Shown here: piece by piece, positions 63,264 to 64,000 of the stretch | Layout of the letters: every line of letters begins with the position of its first letter | Position numbering within the stretch: the stretch's first letter is position 1 | Origin: Paralvinella palmiformis | Taxonomy: Eukaryota; Annelida; Polychaeta; Terebellida; Alvinellidae | Direction: 5' to 3' | NCBI GenBank assembly: GCA_025642065.1 | Contig: JAODUP010000055.1 | Location: 550,001 to 614,000 of the forward strand | DNA: 64,000 bases | Position numbers and translations under genes: made by a program | The notes under the pieces: model-generated | Seen by the model: the letters and a program-made list of their open reading frames with translations, nothing else | Told to the model about the DNA's origin: nothing | The model's database searches: none

Positions 63264-64000
63264 CTGTTAAAAAGAACCAATAAAAATGCTTTGTTTTGGA
63301 CATTTTGTTTTATATTCTTCTCTTACGTCAATTACATCTTCACGAAACTGCACACACTTCGGCTTTTCCCTGAATTAGCCAGAACCATCTTATTTTCAAT
63401 TTCCCTTGTAACAGACTGGCACACTAAGTTACCAACAACACACTCCAGCATAAATGTTTTAGCAGCAAATTACATGCTTACAGTTCAACTCATCTAAGCA
63501 GAGGGCAACAAACTAATGACCAGTAGGCAGCATCAGAATTGATTCTAGGATTGTCATGAATTGGCCCCGGGGGCCAATGTCCCCCCGACAAAGTGTAATT
63601 GTTGGTGGAAGACACAATGAAAACATAAAAGATCTGTGTACTTTTAGTAGGTAATTCATTATTCACAATATCTAGTAGATGTATCATAACTGATGCAGGT
63701 TTGATGGTAAACTGCAGCTGGTGAATAACTTCGGATCCACTTTGAGCCCAGTTCCTTTATATTTTTAGATCCCATATCTAAATTTTGTGGGAATCCCGCA
63801 AAAACGCATCACAGAATCAAAACCGGGTATGTTTGTCCGGATTTAGCAACTGAGCCATTATACCAAACAATGGTAACTTATCTTCTGATGTGCATCAGTT
63901 GGAACTTATCAGCATATGTTTGCAAGGGATTATTTAGTACACTTCCCAAAACAAAATCAGAAGGATCCATTGGAAACATCACCTGCACATCAGTACAAAC
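63264..64000. other. NAA15 intron to the right edge
   Basis: The preceding NAA15 exon should end just before HAGNVQEAW in the protein, but no matching segment was found here. It therefore lies beyond 64000. Nothing else is recognised. Confidence 0.6.

Noticed and set aside
63983..64000. A possible exon end followed by GTGATG on the minus strand at the right edge
   Set aside because: The encoded residues do not match the NAA15 segment expected before HAGNVQEAW, and the piece is too short to judge.

Overview
The window is animal nuclear DNA. It is AT-rich and intron-rich, with many microsatellites, tRNA-derived SINEs, LINEs and short inverted-repeat elements. Four conserved metazoan genes could be assembled exon by exon with consistent splice sites and reading phases. 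Protein similarity to vertebrates, an intact animal malate synthase and the repeat content suggest a lophotrochozoan, probably a gastropod mollusc. The species assignment is inference. All family identifications come from recognising protein motifs, not from a database search.

Layout from left to right. (1) About 2.5-6.7 kb, minus strand: TFAP4 (AP-4), a bHLH leucine-zipper transcription factor of five coding exons and 414 aa. Its upstream DNA holds four CAGCTG boxes. (2) 15.5-17.2 kb, plus strand: a GLIS2-like five-zinc-finger factor of three coding exons and 340 aa, head-to-head with TFAP4. Human TFAP4 and GLIS2 are, from memory, also divergent neighbours on 16p13.3. (3) 17.4-22.6 kb: intergenic DNA with an 18-unit 45-bp minisatellite. 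(4) 22.6-46.6 kb, minus strand: a complete malate synthase gene of 13 coding exons and 571 aa. Its first exon encodes a peroxisomal PTS2-type signal. Its third intron (35.3-44.8 kb) is a nest of transposons, including a plus-strand CR1/L2-type LINE inserted into an older minus-strand LINE. (5) 46.6-50.4 kb: intergenic DNA, probably including the NAA15 3'UTR. (6) 50.4 kb to the right edge, minus strand: the C-terminal half (445 aa, 10 exons) of NAA15, the ribosome-anchoring subunit of the NatA N-terminal acetyltransferase. It contains a GC-AG intron, a minisatellite that copies a splice donor, and a 438-bp tandem satellite in a 4.7-kb intron. The 5' half of NAA15 lies beyond the window.

The genes are functionally unrelated, apart from the two transcription factors that share an intergenic regulatory region. 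No bacterial-type system, CRISPR array, rRNA or functional tRNA gene was found. The observations most worth checking are the predicted PTS2 on malate synthase, the TFAP4/GLIS2 divergent pair with AP-4-type E-boxes, the shared 3' hairpin tail of a LINE and a SINE family, and the splice-donor minisatellite in NAA15.
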